A stretch of 64,000 nucleotides of DNA from Streptomyces sp. A2-16 (lineage in GTDB: Bacteria > Actinomycetota > Actinomycetes > Streptomycetales > Streptomycetaceae): positions 4,216,001 through 4,280,000 of the forward strand of contig NZ_CP063808.1 of NCBI RefSeq assembly GCF_018128905.1, in the 5' to 3' direction. The position numbers and the translations under genes were made by a program. Positions within the stretch are counted from its first letter, which is position 1; the number at the start of each line of letters is the position of its first letter. This document shows, piece by piece, positions 41,700 to 50,628 of the stretch. The notes under the pieces were generated by a model. The model saw only the letters and a program-made list of their open reading frames with translations, was not told the DNA's origin and made no database searches.

Positions 41700-42730
41700 C
41701 GCAGCCGACCGCTGCGGCGCACGAGGATGCGCCGACGTCCGCCGCCAAGTCCGCGGGGGAGCATGAGAGTTCACGCCGATCGGGTCCGCGGTGGGGGTGG
41801 GACGTGCGCACCCTGTCCCTGCTCGGAGTCCTCGCCGTCCTCGTGGCGGTCGGTGGGATCACCGCACCCGACGAGTTCCTCGCGACGAGCAATCTCCAAC
41901 TCGTCCTCACCCAGGCGTCCGTGATCGGCGTCGTCACCGTCGGCATGACGTTCGTCATCACCTCCGGCGGCATCGACCTGTCGGTCGGCGCGATCGTGGC
42001 ACTCGCCTCGGTGTGGGCGACGACCGTGGCCACCCAGGAGTTCGGCTTCGCGGGCATCCTGTTCACCGCGGTGATCGTCGGTGTGGGCTGTGGTCTCGTG
42101 AACGGTCTGCTGATCGCCTACGGCAGGATGGTGCCGTTCATCGCGACGCTGGCCATGCTCGCCTCGGCCCGGGGTCTCGCGCTGCAGATCACGGACGGCA
42201 GCACGCAGATCGTGAGCGTCGAATCGGTCCTCGACCTGGGTGCCAGGGACTCCTACGTCCTGGGCATCCCGCCCCTCGTCCTGATCTTCGCCGCCGTCAC
42301 CGTCATCGGCTGGCTGGTGCTGAACCGCACCACGTTCGGCCGCCGCACCGTCGCGGTCGGCGGCAATGCGGAGGCGGCCCGGCTCGCCGGTATCGACGTG
42401 CGCCGCCAGCGCCTGTACCTGTACCTGCTGTCCGGGCTGTGCTGCGGTATCGCCGCGTTCATGCTGATCGTGCTCGCCGGCTCGGGTCAGAACACCAACG
42501 GCAACCTCTACGAGCTGGACGCCATCGCCGCCGCGATCATCGGCGGAACCCTGCTCAGCGGCGGCCGCGGCACCATCATCGGCTCCGTCCTCGGCGTTCT
42601 GGTCTTCACCACGATCACCAACATCTTCGCCCTGAACAACCTCGAGACCGCTGTCCAGCAGATCGCGAAGGGCGCCATCATCGTCGCCGCCGTCCTGGTC
42701 CAGCGCCGCTCGCTGCACGGCGACACCTGA
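41696..42730 (+). CDS. Sugar ABC transporter permease (RbsC type)
   Basis: A 344-residue permease of the ribose/xylose group (BPD_transp_2). A basic N-terminal tail precedes about 8-10 spans. The hallmark GMTFVITSGGIDLSVGAIVAL (GGIDLSVG near residue 85-92) and AIAAAIIGGTLLSGGRG are present. ATG 41696 overlaps the ATPase stop. One permease gene only, so it probably acts as a homodimer. A strong hairpin follows the stop. Confidence 0.95.
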   Translation: MTQPTAAAHEDAPTSAAKSAGEHESSRRSGPRWGWDVRTLSLLGVLAVLVAVGGITAPDEFLATSNLQLVLTQASVIGVVTVGMTFVITSGGIDLSVGAIVALASVWATTVATQEFGFAGILFTAVIVGVGCGLVNGLLIAYGRMVPFIATLAMLASARGLALQITDGSTQIVSVESVLDLGARDSYVLGIPPLVLIFAAVTVIGWLVLNRTTFGRRTVAVGGNAEAARLAGIDVRRQRLYLYLLSGLCCGIAAFMLIVLAGSGQNTNGNLYELDAIAAAIIGGTLLSGGRGTIIGSVLGVLVFTTITNIFALNNLETAVQQIAKGAIIVAAVLVQRRSLHGDT

Positions 42731-42745
42731 CGCCGTGCAGCGCTC

Positions 42746-42778
42746 GCCGGACGGCGGCTCCTGACACCGCCGTCCGGC
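42746..42778 (+). terminator. Intercistronic hairpin between permease and binding-protein genes
   Basis: Perfect 12-bp arms (GCCGGACGGCGG and its complement) with a 9-base loop, 16 bases past the permease stop. In importer operons such structures often stabilise or set apart the binding-protein message. Further on, GACGCACACCGyCCrGTCG is repeated at 42821 and 42850, 29 bases apart, just before the binding-protein start. Confidence 0.6.
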
Positions 42779-42883
42779 ACCCCACCTCCGGCATCTCCGG
42801 CACGACACCTCCCTCCGTCGGACGCACACCGTCCGGTCGGACTCCATCTGACGCACACCGCCCAGTCGAAGGGTCGATCCGCC

Positions 42884-43933
42884 ATGGCAAGAACCCCCGC
42901 CACCAGCCGCAGAGCACTGCTGTTCGGCACCGCCGCCGTCTCCGCCGGCGCGCTGCTCACGGCCTGCACCAGCAATGAGCCCAAGGAGCAGGCACAGGAC
43001 GCCGACAAGGCCGCCCCGGTCGCGGACGACAAGCCGGGCAAGGCCGTCACCATCGGCTTCGCCGGACCGCAGGCCGACCACGGCTGGCTCAACGCCATCA
43101 ACTCCAACGCCAAGTCGCGGGCGAAGAAGTACTCGGACGTCACGCTGGAGATCACCGAGGGCTCCAACGACACCGCCCAGCAGATCGGCCAGGTCCAGAC
43201 ACTGATCAACAAGAAGGTCGACGTCCTGGTGATCCTGCCGGCCGACGGCAAGGCCCTGACCCAGGTCGGCCTGCAGGCCATGCGGGCGGGCATCCCCGTC
43301 GTGAACCTGGACCGCGTGTTCGCCTCCCCGCAGGCGTACCGCTGCTGGATCGGCGGCGACAACTACGGCATGGGCCTCAACGCCGGCCACTACATCGGCG
43401 AGCAGCTCAAGGGCAAGAAGAACGCCAAGGTCGTCGAACTCGCCGGCCTCGACAACCTCGAACTGACCCAGCAGCGCACCAAGGGCTTCGACGACGCCCT
43501 GAAGAACTACCCCAACATCCGCAAGGTGGCCCGCCAGGCGGCCGACTTCACCGTCGAGTCCGGGCAGGCCAAGATGGCCCAACTGCTCCAGGCCCAGTCG
43601 AATTTCGACGCGCTGTGGAACCACGACGACGACCAGGGCGTAGGCGCGCTGCGCGCCATCGACCAGGCCGGACGCGACGACTTCCTCATGGTCGGCGGTG
43701 CCGGCGCCAAGTCCGCGATGGACGCCATCAAGGCCGGCAACAGCGTGCTGAAGGCGACCGTGCTGTACCCGCCGACCATGGCCGCCTCCGCGATCGACCT
43801 CGCCCGCGCGCTCGGCCAGTCCAAGGGCATCGGCGGCCTCGCCGAGTTCGAGATCCCGTCCTCGCTCACCCTCTACTCGGCCGTGGTCACCAAGGACAAC
43901 GTCGACCAGTACCTGCCGACCGGCTTCATCTGA
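42884..43933 (+). CDS. Sugar ABC transporter substrate-binding lipoprotein
   Basis: A 349-residue periplasmic-binding-protein type 1 family lipoprotein. The leader TSRRALLFGTAAVSAGALLTAC has a lipobox LLTAC with the lipidated Cys at about residue 28. The mature part shows the RbsB-like pattern (TIGFAGPQADHGWLNAINSN; VILPADGKALTQ; PVVNLDR). It captures the imported sugar or cyclitol outside the membrane. It follows the permease after a hairpin, probably same operon with separate mRNA level. Confidence 0.92.
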   Translation: MARTPATSRRALLFGTAAVSAGALLTACTSNEPKEQAQDADKAAPVADDKPGKAVTIGFAGPQADHGWLNAINSNAKSRAKKYSDVTLEITEGSNDTAQQIGQVQTLINKKVDVLVILPADGKALTQVGLQAMRAGIPVVNLDRVFASPQAYRCWIGGDNYGMGLNAGHYIGEQLKGKKNAKVVELAGLDNLELTQQRTKGFDDALKNYPNIRKVARQAADFTVESGQAKMAQLLQAQSNFDALWNHDDDQGVGALRAIDQAGRDDFLMVGGAGAKSAMDAIKAGNSVLKATVLYPPTMAASAIDLARALGQSKGIGGLAEFEIPSSLTLYSAVVTKDNVDQYLPTGFI

Positions 43934-44001
43934 CCGGACCGGGCCACGGGCCCCGCGCACATCACGATGAGTCAATGACACTCCGACGAGGAGGAATCCG
44001 T

Positions 44002-45198
44002 ATGGAACAGAGGGACGGTCGGACCGCACCGCCGACACTCGGCGTGGGAATGGTCGGTTACGCGTTCATGGGCGCCGCGCACTCCCAGGGCTGGCGGACC
44101 GTTGGGCACGTGTTCGACCTGCCGTTGCGGCCGGTCATGGCCGCGATCGCCGGCCGCGACGCGCACGGTGTGCGGGCAGCGGCCGACAAGCACGGCTGGG
44201 CCGCGACGGAGACCGACTGGCGCGCCCTCATAGCCCGCGACGACGTACAACTCGTCGACATCTGCACACCGGGCGACAGCCATGCGGAGATCGCGATCGC
44301 GGCGCTCGAGGCGGGCAAGCACGTGCTGTGCGAGAAGCCGCTGGCCAATTCGGTCGCCGAGGCGGAGGCCATGGTCACGGCCGCCGAAGCGGCCCGTGCG
44401 CGCGGGCAGTTGGCGATGGTCGGCTTCAACTACCGGCGCGTGCCCGCCCTCGCCTTCGCACGCCGCCTCATCGCGGACGGACGGCTCGGCACCCTGCGCC
44501 ACGTACGGGTCAGCTACCTCCAGGACTGGCTGGTCGACCCCGAGTTCCCGCTGACATGGCGGCTCCAGCGGGAGCACGCAGGATCGGGGGTGCTCGGCGA
44601 CCTCGGCGCGCACATCGTCGATCTCGCCCAGTACCTGGCGGGCGAGGTGCTGGTCGGCGTCTCCGCCCAGATGGAGACCTTCGTCAAGGAACGCCCCCTC
44701 CTCGACGGTGCCTCCTCCGGCCTGACCGCGTCCGGGGGCGTCGAGCGCGGGCCGGTGACGGTCGACGACGCGGCCGTCTTCACGGGCCGGCTCGCCTCGG
44801 GAGCGCTCGCCACGTTCGAGGCGACCCGGATGGCGTCCGGGCGCAAGAACGCCCTGCATCTGGAGATCAACGGTGAGTTCGGTTCGCTCGCGTTCGATCT
44901 GGAGCGGCTCAACGAGCTCTCCTACCACGACCATCGGGAGCCCGCCGCCACCGCGGGTTTCCGCCGCATTCTCGTCACCGAGCCCGATCACCCCTATCTG
45001 GACGCGTGGTGGCCGCCCGGTCATGGCCTGGGCTATGAGCACACGTTCGTCCATCAGGCCCGTGACCTCGTGCATGCGATTGCCGAGGGCCGTCGCCCCG
45101 AGCCCTCCTTCGCCGACGGGCTGCAGGTGCAGCGGGTGCTCGCGGCGGTGGAGGAGAGTGCCGAGAAGAACTCCGTCTACACCCCGACAGCCGTCTGA
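44002..45198 (+). CDS. Gfo/Idh/MocA family sugar or cyclitol dehydrogenase
   Basis: A 398-residue NAD(P)-dependent dehydrogenase. The Rossmann motif is GVGMVGYAFMGAAHSQGW (G-x-G-x-x-x-x-x-G-A), the EKP loop is HVLCEKPLANSV, and the catalytic region has SGVLGDLGAHIVDLAQYL (Asp and His as acid/base). ATG 44002 follows GAGGAGG. It is encoded with the importer and an isomerase, so it probably oxidises the imported compound, as inositol or keto-sugar dehydrogenases do. Actual substrate not readable. Confidence 0.92.
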   Translation: MEQRDGRTAPPTLGVGMVGYAFMGAAHSQGWRTVGHVFDLPLRPVMAAIAGRDAHGVRAAADKHGWAATETDWRALIARDDVQLVDICTPGDSHAEIAIAALEAGKHVLCEKPLANSVAEAEAMVTAAEAARARGQLAMVGFNYRRVPALAFARRLIADGRLGTLRHVRVSYLQDWLVDPEFPLTWRLQREHAGSGVLGDLGAHIVDLAQYLAGEVLVGVSAQMETFVKERPLLDGASSGLTASGGVERGPVTVDDAAVFTGRLASGALATFEATRMASGRKNALHLEINGEFGSLAFDLERLNELSYHDHREPAATAGFRRILVTEPDHPYLDAWWPPGHGLGYEHTFVHQARDLVHAIAEGRRPEPSFADGLQVQRVLAAVEESAEKNSVYTPTAV

Positions 45199-45212
45199 GG
45201 AGGTTCCGGAAG

Positions 45213-46217
45213 ATGCCGCGTCAGTTCACGCTCTTCACCGGTCAGTGGGCCGATCTGCCGTTGGAGGAGGTGTGCCGTCTGGCCCGTGACTTCGGCTACG
45301 ACGGACTCGAACTCGCCTGCTGGGGGGATCACTTCGAGGTCGACAAGGCCCTGGCGGACCCGTCGTACCTGGATTCCCGGCATGCGCTGCTCGACAAGTA
45401 CGGCCTCAAGTGCTGGGCGATCTCCAACCATCTGGTGGGGCAGGCCGTGTGCGATGCCATCATCGACGAACGCCACCAAGCCATTCTGCCCGGCCAGGTG
45501 TGGGGCGACGGCGATCCCGAGGGGGTCCGGCGGCGGGCCGCGGAGCGGATGAAGGACACCGCGCGTGCGGCGGCGGCCTTCGGTGTGCAGACGGTCATCG
45601 GTTTCACCGGCTCGGCGATCTGGCATCTGGTGGCGATGTTCCCGCCCGCCCCGCAGGCGATGATCGACCGTGGTTACGAGGATTTCGCCGAGCGCTGGAA
45701 CCCGATCCTGGACGTCTTCGACGAGCAGGGGGTGCGGTTCGCGCACGAGGTGCATCCCAGTGAGATCGCCTATGACTACTGGACCACGCAGCGGGCGCTG
45801 GAGGCGGTGGGGCATCGGCCGGCGTTCGGGCTGAACTTCGATCCGTCGCACTTCGTGTGGCAGGACCTGGATCCGGTGGGTTTCCTGTACGACTTCCGTG
45901 AGCGGATCTATCACGTGGACTGCAAGGAGGCCCGCAGGCGTCTGGACGGCCGCAACGGCCGCCTGGGCTCCCACCTGGCCTGGGGGGACCCGCGCCGGGG
46001 CTGGGACTTCGTCTCGGCCGGGCACGGCGACGTGCCCTGGGAGGACGTCTTCCGCATGCTGGGCTCCATCGGCTACCGGGGCCCGGTCTCGGTCGAGTGG
46101 GAGGACGCCGGCATGGACCGGCTCCAGGGCGCGCCCGAAGCACTGAAGCGGCTCAAGGCGTACGACTTCGAGCCCCCGTCGGCCTCCTTCGACGCTGCGT
46201 TCGGCGGCGGCGACTAG
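45213..46217 (+). CDS. Sugar phosphate isomerase/epimerase (TIM barrel)
   Basis: A 334-residue xylose-isomerase-like TIM-barrel protein. Metal ligands are likely the Glu in VRFAHEVHPSEIA, the Asp in ALNFDPSHFVW-like FGLNFDPSHF, the His in IYHVDCKEA and the Glu in VSVEWEDAGM, in the right order. It starts 15 bases after the dehydrogenase stop behind GAGGAGG. With that dehydrogenase it may catalyse consecutive steps (keto-inositol or keto-sugar dehydration or epimerisation, as in IolE/IolI). Confidence 0.9.
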   Translation: MPRQFTLFTGQWADLPLEEVCRLARDFGYDGLELACWGDHFEVDKALADPSYLDSRHALLDKYGLKCWAISNHLVGQAVCDAIIDERHQAILPGQVWGDGDPEGVRRRAAERMKDTARAAAAFGVQTVIGFTGSAIWHLVAMFPPAPQAMIDRGYEDFAERWNPILDVFDEQGVRFAHEVHPSEIAYDYWTTQRALEAVGHRPAFGLNFDPSHFVWQDLDPVGFLYDFRERIYHVDCKEARRRLDGRNGRLGSHLAWGDPRRGWDFVSAGHGDVPWEDVFRMLGSIGYRGPVSVEWEDAGMDRLQGAPEALKRLKAYDFEPPSASFDAAFGGGD

Positions 46218-46711
46218 GCACTTCGCAGCAGGAGGCGCAAACCGGAACCGTCCGCTCGGCGGGCGGTGCGCCGACACACCGTGACGTGGGAGCCGCCGGG
46301 CCGATCCGGGCTGCCCGAACGCGGCTTTGTCCTGGCTCTGGAAGAAGTTCGCCGTTTCCCTGCGCGAGGGGTTCCGGCCAAGGACGAACGGGGCTACGGT
46401 CCCTTCGTGCACAAGAACCCCACAGTGGTTCGAAACTGACGACCCGTTAAGGCCGTACCGCGCCCGTCTCGGTCGACCGGCCAACCGAGGACCACCCTGC
46501 ACGGCGCAGGGCCAAGGACCTTCAGGCACCGCGCACTTCTCAGCGGCGGCCCAGCGCCGCCCCCTCGCAGCCGCAACCGCGCGCATCACGGAGCAGACCT
46601 CCGGGCCGCGGCCGAAGCCGTCCCAATGCCGACGGTGGGCGGGAGGCCATCGAGCCCCTGCCCGCCGTCGTCCAACCACATCGGAACATCGACATGGCAG
46701 GGAGGCAGCCC
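46218..46711. other. Intergenic region before the inositol-phosphate synthase gene
   Basis: About 490 bases without a supported gene. It contains the 46325 dyad and, at 46420-46460, a locally AT-richer segment (GGTTCGAAACTGACG) that is a candidate promoter region for the synthase gene. The open frames here carry no recognisable protein pattern. Confidence 0.5.
46325..46347. promoter_or_regulatory. Dyad similar to the one before the ROK gene
   Basis: CTTTGTCC and GGAAGAAG form an inverted repeat (6 of 8) with a 7-base spacer, about 365 bases before the synthase start. The 30-base context agrees at 23 positions with the site at 38487, including a CGCCG that follows both. Suggests shared control of the ROK gene and the synthase-UbiA genes. 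Confidence 0.55.
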
Positions 46712-47863
46712 GTGAACCACGACGGGAACGCATCGGAGCCCCGGACCGGCGGGCGGACCGCACGCACCGGTGTCTGGTTCGTCGGAGCCCGCGGATCGGT
46801 CGCCACCACCGCCGTCGCCGGATGCGCGGCGGTCACCGCCCAACTGCGGCCGCCGACCGGCATGGTGACCGAGACCGCCCCCTTCGACGGCACAGGTCTG
46901 CCGCCCCTGCCCTCACTCGTCTTCGGCGGCCACGACACCGCGCACAGCCCGCTGCCCAAGCGGGCCGAACACCTCACCGACGCGGGCGTCCTGCCGCACG
47001 GGCTCGCCCCCGCCGTACGCGCCGAACTCCAGGCCGCGGACGAGGAGATACGGCTCGGCGGCCCGCTCCCGGACGACACGCGAAGCGACGAGGAACTCAT
47101 CGCGGACTTCGCGGCCGACCTCATCTCGTTCCGCGTGCGCAACGCCCTGGCACGCGTGGTCGTCGTCAACGTCTCCTCCACTGAGCCGCTGTCCGCGCCC
47201 GACGCCGTACGACTGCCGCCCAGCTCTCTCTACGCGGCCGCCGCCGTGCGAGCCGGCTGCCCCTACGTCAACTTCACGCCGTCCACCGGGTTGCGCACCC
47301 CGGCCCTCACGGACGCCGCCGCGGCCGGCGCACTGCCCCACGCGGGCCGTGACGGCAAGACCGGCCAGACCCTGCTGCGCGCCGCGCTCGCCCCGATGTT
47401 CGTCCAGCGCGCCCTCGAGGTCCGCGCCTGGTCCGGCAGCAATCTGCTGGGCGGCGGTGACGGGGCGGCCCTGGCCGACCCGGGCGCGGCCGCGGCGAAG
47501 AACGCCGGCAAGGAACGCGTCCTGGCCGACACGCTCGGATACACACCGCAGGGCGAGGTGCACATCGACGACGTCCCGGTGCTCGGCGACTGGAAGACCG
47601 CCTGGGACCACATCGCCTTCGAGGGCTTCCTCGGCTCGCGCATGGTCCTGCAGACCATCTGGCAGGGCTGCGACTCGGCCCTGGCCGCACCGCTCGTCCT
47701 GGACCTGGCCCGTCTGGTAGCCCGCGCCCACGAGGCGGGCCTGTCCGGTCCGCTCCCCGAGCTGGGCTTCTACTTCAAGGACCCCGACGGGGGCCCGTCC
47801 GGTCTCTCCGAGCAGTTCTCCGCGCTGCTGTCGTTCGCCGACCGACTGCGGGAGGCCCGGTGA
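46712..47863 (+). CDS. Myo-inositol-1-phosphate synthase family protein
   Basis: A 383-residue homologue of inositol-3-phosphate synthase. The NAD-binding GARGSVATTAVAG is at about 22-34, the conserved VVNVSSTEP near 155, the catalytic segment GRDGKTGQTLLRAAL near 215 (Lys for phosphate and enolate) and SGSNLLGGGDGAAL near 245. Length is close to the actinobacterial enzyme. It would turn glucose-6-phosphate, or a related sugar phosphate, into a cyclitol phosphate. GTG 46712 is preceded by GGGAGG; ATG 46694 is an alternative. Its stop overlaps the UbiA gene start. Confidence 0.9.
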   Translation: MNHDGNASEPRTGGRTARTGVWFVGARGSVATTAVAGCAAVTAQLRPPTGMVTETAPFDGTGLPPLPSLVFGGHDTAHSPLPKRAEHLTDAGVLPHGLAPAVRAELQAADEEIRLGGPLPDDTRSDEELIADFAADLISFRVRNALARVVVVNVSSTEPLSAPDAVRLPPSSLYAAAAVRAGCPYVNFTPSTGLRTPALTDAAAAGALPHAGRDGKTGQTLLRAALAPMFVQRALEVRAWSGSNLLGGGDGAALADPGAAAAKNAGKERVLADTLGYTPQGEVHIDDVPVLGDWKTAWDHIAFEGFLGSRMVLQTIWQGCDSALAAPLVLDLARLVARAHEAGLSGPLPELGFYFKDPDGGPSGLSEQFSALLSFADRLREAR

Positions 47864-49056
47864 TCCGCTCCCTCCTGGCGACCTTCGTACCACCCGCGGC
47901 GGCGCGCACCCTGAAGCCCGCCCCACCGGGTGAGGACCAGGCCCCCGCGAGCCCCCAGGTGAAGCGGGCCCCCGCCGGCTCCCCGGCCAAGCGCGGCCGA
48001 CGGGCACGCCTGCGGGACTGGGCCGAACTGCTGCGCGTCTCCGCGCTGTTCTCCGTCCCAGGCGACGCGGTCGCCGGTGCGGCCGCCACCGGTCTGCGGC
48101 CCGGCCGGGGCACGGCGTACGCAGTGGGCGCCTCGCTCTGCCTCTACGAGGCGGGCATGGCGCTCAACGACTGGGCCGACCGCGACGAGGACGCCGTCGA
48201 GCGCCCCCAAAGGCCCATCCCCTCCGGCCGTATCACTCCTGCGGCGGCGCTGACCGCGGCCGGACTCCTGACCGCGGCCGGACTCGCGCTCGCCGCCCGC
48301 GCCGGGCGCCCCGCACTCGCGGTGGCCTCGGCACTGACCGCCACGGTCTGGGCGTACGACCTCCGGCTGAAGCACACCCCCGCGGCCCCGGCGGCGATGG
48401 CCACGGCCCGCGCCCTGGACCTCGTGCTCGGAGCCACGGCCACCATGTCGGGGCCCTCCCGGAAGACAGCCGGCGTGGCGCCCTTCGGGCGGACCGCGGC
48501 CGGCACGGCCCCCTCCGGGCACAAGGCGTTCGCTACCGCACCACCCGCCGACCGGGCGCTGCCGAGGCGCCCGGCGGCCGGGGGACCGGAGGCGAAGTCC
48601 CTGACGTCCCGTCAGGGCCAGGGTGCGGGGCAGTCCGGCGCGCCCGGAACCGCTCTCCGCGTCGGGGCGCCCGCCCTCGCGCTGGCCGCGCACACCTACG
48701 CGGTCACCGCCGTCTCCAGACACGAGGCCTACGGCGGTTCCACGCTCACGCCCCTCGCCGCCCTCGGAGCGACGACCACGCTCGGTCTGCTGCTGGCACG
48801 CACGCACCCGACAGCGGGGCCCCTTGCGGCACTGACGGCCGCCGCCTACGTCCGTACCGCCGCCCTTCCCTGTCTGCACGCCGCCCTCAACCCGTCCGCG
48901 CCGCTCACGCAGCGAGCCGTCGGCGGCGGGATCCGCGCCATGATCCCGCTCCAGGCCGCGCTCGCCGCCCGATCCGGTGCACGCCTGACCCCTGTGGCCG
49001 TGGTGGGGCTCGTACCCATGGCCCGCGCGCTCGCCCGCAGGGTGAGCCCCACATGA
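47860..49056 (+). CDS. UbiA-family prenyltransferase (EboC-like) with low-complexity insert
   Basis: A 398-residue membrane prenyltransferase. The first Asp-rich motif is NDWADRDED (103-111, followed by ERPQRPIPSG) and the second is YDLRLKH (166-172), both needed for Mg-prenyl-diphosphate binding. Hydrophobic helices surround them. Two features are unusual: a 50-residue basic Pro/Ala N-terminal extension and a 65-70-residue low-complexity segment (about 197-264) after the second motif, between membrane helices. GTG 47860 overlaps the synthase stop, so the two enzymes are co-translated. It may prenylate a cyclitol-derived acceptor. Confidence 0.88.
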   Translation: MIRSLLATFVPPAAARTLKPAPPGEDQAPASPQVKRAPAGSPAKRGRRARLRDWAELLRVSALFSVPGDAVAGAAATGLRPGRGTAYAVGASLCLYEAGMALNDWADRDEDAVERPQRPIPSGRITPAAALTAAGLLTAAGLALAARAGRPALAVASALTATVWAYDLRLKHTPAAPAAMATARALDLVLGATATMSGPSRKTAGVAPFGRTAAGTAPSGHKAFATAPPADRALPRRPAAGGPEAKSLTSRQGQGAGQSGAPGTALRVGAPALALAAHTYAVTAVSRHEAYGGSTLTPLAALGATTTLGLLLARTHPTAGPLAALTAAAYVRTAALPCLHAALNPSAPLTQRAVGGGIRAMIPLQAALAARSGARLTPVAVVGLVPMARALARRVSPT

Positions 49057-49321
49057 GCCGCCGCCCGCGACTACGCCACGGCATCCACGGCATCCACGGC
49101 TCCCGGAGCGTGACCGGCCTTCCTGTTCGCGGCCCCCGCGGCCGCCTCCCACGAGCGACGACGGCCGTCCGCTCGTCCTGTTCTCCACCCCCCGCGCAGT
49201 ATCCGGCCGTGGAGCGGCCACCGAAGTGAAGTCCGTTCCTTCCCCTGCGGCACGCCGGCCTCGCCGGAGGCGAATGCCGTAAGGCACCCGCAGCACCGCG
49301 ACGACGAAAGAGAGATCCACT

Positions 49322-50485
49322 GTGACCGCGTTCAACGACGAAGCCGTCACCGGCGACGCCCTGCGCCGCACACTCGGCGTCAGCCGCCGCCGCTTCCTCA
49401 GCACCTGCACGGCCGTCACCGGGGCGGCGATCGCGGCCCCGGTCTTCGGCGCCGCGCCCGCACTGGCCCAGGACAGATCACCAGCCGGCGGCCATGACCA
49501 CGGCCGTTCCGCCCTGGTCCCGCCGCACAAGCGCGGCATCATCCTCTACACCGTCCGCGACGCCGTCGGCCGCGACCCGCTCGCCTCCGACCTTCCCTCC
49601 GGCTTCCGCGAGGTGTTCAAGCAGCTGTCGCGCTACGGCTATCGCCAGGTGGAGTTCGCCGGCTACGGCCAGCACGCCAACGCGCCCGGTGGCGCCGATC
49701 TGGGCACCGTCCAGGGCGCGAGGCTTCTGCGCTCCTGGCTCGACGACTACGGACTGCGGGCGCAGGGCAGCCACGGCTACATCCCGCCGTCCTGGCCGCT
49801 GACGGCGGCCGACCGGGACACCTTCAAGCGCTGGCTGGAGATCGCGAACATCCTCGGCATGGAGCACATGGGCACCGGCGCCGATCCCACCAACACCCCC
49901 TACCGCGCCGACTGGGACGTCGCCGCGCAGAAGTGGAACACCCTCGGCGCCATCGCATGCCGCGAGGGCATCAAGCTCTACACCCACAACCACGACAGCG
50001 CCTACGACTTCCTGCTCGACGGCGGCCCGCTCGACGCACAGGGCCGACCGACCCGCAGCTCCGGCATCCGGAAGCTGGAGTACTTCCTGAAGGTGACCGA
50101 CCGCAAGAGCGTCTATCTGGAGCTGGACGTCTTCTGGGCGCACGTGGCCCAGTACAAGTTCCACACGTACACCGCCCACGACGGCTCCCAGCGCGAGCGC
50201 GTCTTCGACCCGGCGGCACTCGTGGAACGCAACAGCACCCGTTTCCCGCTCTTCCACGCCAAGGACGGTGTCCTCAACCCCCAGAGCGGCCTGGGCTACG
50301 ACATGGTGCCGTTCGGCACGGGTGACATCGACTACCGGCGGTTCTTCACCCGGGTGGGGGCGAAGAACTACCGCAACCCGATGGTCGAGCAGGACAACGC
50401 CCCCAGCACGACCGTGCCCGGCCAGTCCCTGGACTTCGCCCGCATCGGCTACCAGAACCTCGCCGCCCTGCGCGCCCGCCACTGA
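49322..50485 (+). CDS. Tat-exported sugar phosphate isomerase/epimerase-like protein
   Basis: A 387-residue xylose-isomerase-like TIM barrel with a twin-arginine signal (SRRRFLSTCTAVTGAAIAAP, Arg pair near 21-22, cleavage after ALA). The mature part has metal-ligand candidates in YRQVEFAGYG, THNHDSAYDF, YLELDVFWAH and LFHAKDG. Export of such an enzyme is common in Streptomyces beside secreted sugar dehydrogenases. GTG 49322 with GAAAGAGAG before it. Likely acts on an extracellular sugar together with the next gene. Confidence 0.9.
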   Translation: MTAFNDEAVTGDALRRTLGVSRRRFLSTCTAVTGAAIAAPVFGAAPALAQDRSPAGGHDHGRSALVPPHKRGIILYTVRDAVGRDPLASDLPSGFREVFKQLSRYGYRQVEFAGYGQHANAPGGADLGTVQGARLLRSWLDDYGLRAQGSHGYIPPSWPLTAADRDTFKRWLEIANILGMEHMGTGADPTNTPYRADWDVAAQKWNTLGAIACREGIKLYTHNHDSAYDFLLDGGPLDAQGRPTRSSGIRKLEYFLKVTDRKSVYLELDVFWAHVAQYKFHTYTAHDGSQRERVFDPAALVERNSTRFPLFHAKDGVLNPQSGLGYDMVPFGTGDIDYRRFFTRVGAKNYRNPMVEQDNAPSTTVPGQSLDFARIGYQNLAALRARH

Positions 50486-50628
50486 CGGGGCGTCACCCCG
50501 ACTTTCCCCCAGGGCGCTCCGATGCCCAACGCACGGAGCGCGCCTGGTTCTTGATCCGCCTCCACCCTGCAGCGACCGGCGGCCGCGGACCCTCTTCGCG
50601 GCCGCCGACCAGACCGAAGGAGTTCTGA

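Noticed and set aside
41771..44038. A 755-codon open frame on the minus strand across the ABC permease and binding-protein genes
   Set aside because: It is antisense to two well-recognised genes and its protein is Gly/Arg/Val/Asp-rich without family features; long open antisense frames are expected at this GC content.
46420..46470. tRNA-like GGTTCGAAAC motif
   Set aside because: A T-arm-like heptamer occurs, but no matching acceptor, D or anticodon arms can be folded around it.
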